A stretch of DNA of 64,000 bases from UBA1563 sp041667115 (GTDB lineage: Bacteria > Bacteroidota > Ignavibacteria > Ignavibacteriales > Ignavibacteriaceae), in NCBI GenBank assembly GCA_041667115.1, contig JBAYFO010000007.1, forward strand, positions 22,522-86,521, written 5' to 3'. The translations under genes were made by a program, and so were the position numbers. Positions 62,008 to 64,000 of this stretch are shown piece by piece. A model generated the notes under the pieces. It searched no databases, was not told the origin of the DNA, and worked only from the letters and a program-made list of their open reading frames with translations. Position 1 is the stretch's first letter. Each line of letters opens with the position of its first letter.

Positions 62008-62688
62008 TTACTCCGCTAATTTATTTTTTTTCCATTTTTCTGTTACTAGTTTCGACTGTTCTTCACGCCATTGCTGAACAGCTTGATGATTTCCGCTTAA
62101 CAAAACATCGGGAACTTTCATTCCTTTAAATTCTGCCGGGCGTGTGTAATTCGGTGCAGAAATATTTTCTCCATCTTGAAAAGAATCATTTAAGGCAGAG
62201 AGACTATCGTTCAACACTCCGGGCACTAACCGGATAATTGCATCAACCATCAGCAAAATTGGAAGTTCGCCTCCGGTTAAGACAAAATCACCAATCGATA
62301 TTTCGTCTGTTGCAAATCTCTCACGTACGCGATCATCAATTCCTTTATAATGACCTGCAAGAAAAATAATGTTTTGGCAAAGCGAAAAATCATTCGCTAC
62401 TTTTTGCGTAAATAACTTTCCCTGCGGGGATGTTAAAACAATTTTGTCGTAGACGCGTTCAGCAGTTAATTTTTCAAGTATCGCAAAGAACGGTTCGGGT
62501 TTCAGAAGCATTCCGGCTTCTCCTCCGAACGGTTTATCATCAATTTGTCTATGTTTGTCAAATGCATAATCACGAAGATTATGGACAACTATTTCTACTT
62601 TTTGTTTGTGTTGTGCTCTTTTAAGTATGCTGGTGTTTAAAGGACTTTGCAGTAATTCAGGTACAGCCGAAATAATATCAATTCTCAT
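62008..62688 (-). CDS. trmD: tRNA (guanine-37-N1)-methyltransferase
   Basis: TrmD methylates G37 of tRNAs to prevent frameshifts. From ATG 62688 (MRIDIISAVPELL) the protein has 226 residues. The knotted SAM site has GGEAGMLLKPEPF, LAGHYKGIDDRVRE and SIGDFVLTGGELPILLMVDAIIRLVPG. Its start overlaps rimM by 11 bases. Confidence 0.96.
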   Translation of the reverse strand: MRIDIISAVPELLQSPLNTSILKRAQHKQKVEIVVHNLRDYAFDKHRQIDDKPFGGEAGMLLKPEPFFAILEKLTAERVYDKIVLTSPQGKLFTQKVANDFSLCQNIIFLAGHYKGIDDRVRERFATDEISIGDFVLTGGELPILLMVDAIIRLVPGVLNDSLSALNDSFQDGENISAPNYTRPAEFKGMKVPDVLLSGNHQAVQQWREEQSKLVTEKWKKNKLAE

Positions 62689-63202
62689 CATCCTCGAAAT
62701 AACTCTTCTCAACTTTTAAGTAAAGTTTCTTTTCCTTTTTATCAAACCTGTCTATAATCTGTTTAAGCGCCGGAACTAAGATTTCTTTCCCTTTTCCGTC
62801 TTCAACTGCATAAACATCGTTACCCGGAAGAGAAAGAACATCAACTACCTTTCCGAGCAGTCCATCGAACGTAAAAACTTCGCTGTGCAATAAATCTTTA
62901 ATTAAAAAACTGAATTCGTGCTGTTCTTTAGCTTCATCTTCATCTTTTTCAAGAAAAATTTCTTTTTCAAGAAGAATAGAACTCGCTTCTTGCGACTCAA
63001 AGCTTTCAAATAAAAGGATTAAAAATTTTCCTGACTGTTTAGCTGATGTTATCTGCAATTTTTTTTTGCTTCCGAAAAAATCAACAAAACAAAAATCTAA
63101 AGGAATACTATCTTCACAACTTTCGTCAAATAATTTTACTTTAACTTCGCCGCTTTTTCCATACAGAGAAATAATTTTACCGACAAGGACAAAATCGCTC
63201 AA
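62678..63202 (-). CDS. rimM: 16S rRNA processing protein RimM
   Basis: RimM helps 30S assembly by binding S19. The 174-residue protein has the RimM N-terminal fold (VLVGKIISLYGKSGEVKVKLF) and a C-terminal PRC barrel (EVFTFDGLLGKVVDVLSLPGNDVYAVEDGKGKEILVPALKQII). The start is TTG (63202), 6 bases after the khpA stop; no ATG is close. Confidence 0.92.
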   Translation of the reverse strand: MSDFVLVGKIISLYGKSGEVKVKLFDESCEDSIPLDFCFVDFFGSKKKLQITSAKQSGKFLILLFESFESQEASSILLEKEIFLEKDEDEAKEQHEFSFLIKDLLHSEVFTFDGLLGKVVDVLSLPGNDVYAVEDGKGKEILVPALKQIIDRFDKKEKKLYLKVEKSYFEDDEN

Positions 63203-63208
63203 AAGGTG

Positions 63209-63442
63209 TTAGCCTTCAATATCTAAAATTGCTTTCTTCCCTTGCTTAGCAGCAACTGCTGTCAACAACGTTCTCATAGCTATAGCTGTTCTTCCTTGTT
63301 TCCCGATTATTTTCCCGATATCGTTCTGCTCAACCTTTAAAGAAAAAATCACTTTCTTCTCTTCGCTCACTTTTTCTCGAACGACAACAGCCTCAGGTTT
63401 ATCCACGAGTTGTTTTACTATGAATTCGATGAACTCCTTCAT
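63209..63442 (-). CDS. khpA: KH domain RNA-binding protein
   Basis: The 77-residue protein is a single KH domain with the GxxG loop GKQGR in IIGKQGRTAIAMRTLL. KhpA-type proteins bind RNA and are conserved between rpsP and rimM, as here. It begins 74 bp after rpsP. Confidence 0.94.
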   Translation of the reverse strand: MKEFIEFIVKQLVDKPEAVVVREKVSEEKKVIFSLKVEQNDIGKIIGKQGRTAIAMRTLLTAVAAKQGKKAILDIEG

Positions 63443-63516
63443 GGAAGAATCTCCTTAATTAGAGACGGGAGCTTTTGGAATTAAGTAAAAAAGTTGAGCA
63501 GCAGCACTTAAAGAAT

Positions 63517-63942
63517 TTAAGCGGGTTGTTCTACTTTTTCGTCAGAAGCAGCGCCCTTTACTTCTGCGGCACTGGTCTCTTTTTTCTTTTCTTTTTTCGA
63601 AGCTTTTCTTTCAGATGAAGCTTCTTTAAGCTTATTCCAGTTTTCCATCGCGGTAGCAATTTCTTCCGGTTGTGCACCGCGTTTGAGTAATTCTTGTTTT
63701 AACGTAATTCCTTTAGAACGAAGAAGACTTCTTACGGTATCGGTCGGCTGGGCGCCAACACTTAACCAATACAATGCACGATCTTCTTTAATATCAACAA
63801 AAAGCGGTGTCGCTTTCGGATTGTAAAGACCAATTGCTTCTAAAAATTTTCCGTCTCTTGGTGAACGAGAGTCAGCCGCAACAACCTTGTAAATTGGTTG
63901 TCTCTTCTTTCCCATTCTGCGTAATCTTAACTTAACTGCCAA
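63517..63942 (-). CDS. rpsP: 30S ribosomal protein S16
   Basis: The 141-residue protein begins AVKLRLRRMGKKRQPIYKVVAADSRSPRDGKFLEAIGLYNPK after the initiator, as S16 does. The start codon is TTG at 63942 with GGAG 10 bases upstream; the conserved N-terminus fixes it. Typical S16 has 80-90 residues, and here a lysine/alanine/glutamate-rich tail (KEKKKETSAAEVKG) adds about 45, likely disordered. Confidence 0.95.
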   Translation of the reverse strand: MAVKLRLRRMGKKRQPIYKVVAADSRSPRDGKFLEAIGLYNPKATPLFVDIKEDRALYWLSVGAQPTDTVRSLLRSKGITLKQELLKRGAQPEEIATAMENWNKLKEASSERKASKKEKKKETSAAEVKGAASDEKVEQPA

Positions 63943-64000
63943 ATTATATAATCTCCAAATTAGTCACTTTTCTTAATTAAAATTAAAACTTTTCTTGTTA

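Overview
The window looks like chromosome of a member of the Ignavibacteria (Chlorobi/Bacteroidetes side of the FCB group). Reasons: A+T-rich DNA, secreted proteins ending in type IX secretion (T9SS) C-terminal sorting domains, PorV/PorQ-like barrels, SusC-like TonB receptors with a carboxypeptidase-regulatory N-terminal domain, an UpxY/NusG-like antiterminator, TAnnTTTG-type promoter candidates, and frequent TTG/GTG starts. The assignment rests on recognised protein families, not on a search. No rRNA, tRNA, CRISPR array or transposase gene was recognised.

Layout. 1-860: a Fic-family AMP-transferase gene (cut by the window edge) with two 24-bp palindromes in front of it. 1038-7113: mutS, a lipoprotein gene, aroF-like DAHP synthase, tyrA, efp. 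7205-10609 (minus): FAD dehydrogenase and parvulin-type isomerase. 10808-13400: accessory stretch with a 21-bp-period repeat array, four REP-like hairpins, a small orphan helical gene and dinD. 13664-21103 (minus): TonB receptor, 1213-residue secreted protein and PorV-like barrel, in one operon with a terminator. 21351-31911: PerM-like transporter, DUF4922 plus glycosyltransferase, TonB receptor, half-size TauE, TPR protein, clpX, and a protein often mislabelled asparagine synthetase B. 31956-32801: a second 21-bp-period array beside another small orphan gene. 32991-38825 (minus): two beta-helix T9SS cargo proteins. 39306-45591 (minus): RRM protein, radA, sirtuin, TPR protein, YhaM-like nuclease, UpxY-like factor, hybrid kinase with a dead receiver. 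45724-50986: TonB receptor, geranylgeranyl reductase, methyltransferase, S23 gene inside nested inverted repeats, ferredoxin. 51112-56348 (minus): DUF5723 barrel, lipoprotein, DUF3467, TPR lipoprotein. 56508-60807 (plus): adenosine deaminase, unknown gene, hutU, serA. 60853-63942 (minus): unknown gene, then the rpsP-khpA-rimM-trmD-rplS operon.

Most genes are housekeeping or envelope genes. The least explained material is the pair of degenerate 21-bp repeat arrays, with 19 and 17 units kept in strict register. Both lie on the 3' side of a small orphan helical protein gene and are built from dyad-symmetric units of similar type (TTTCNTC ... GANGAAA). Other signals worth following are the twin palindromes before fic, the nested inverted repeats around the S23 gene, the receiver domain lacking its phospho-acceptor, and the geranylgeranyl reductase / methyltransferase / ferredoxin neighbourhood.
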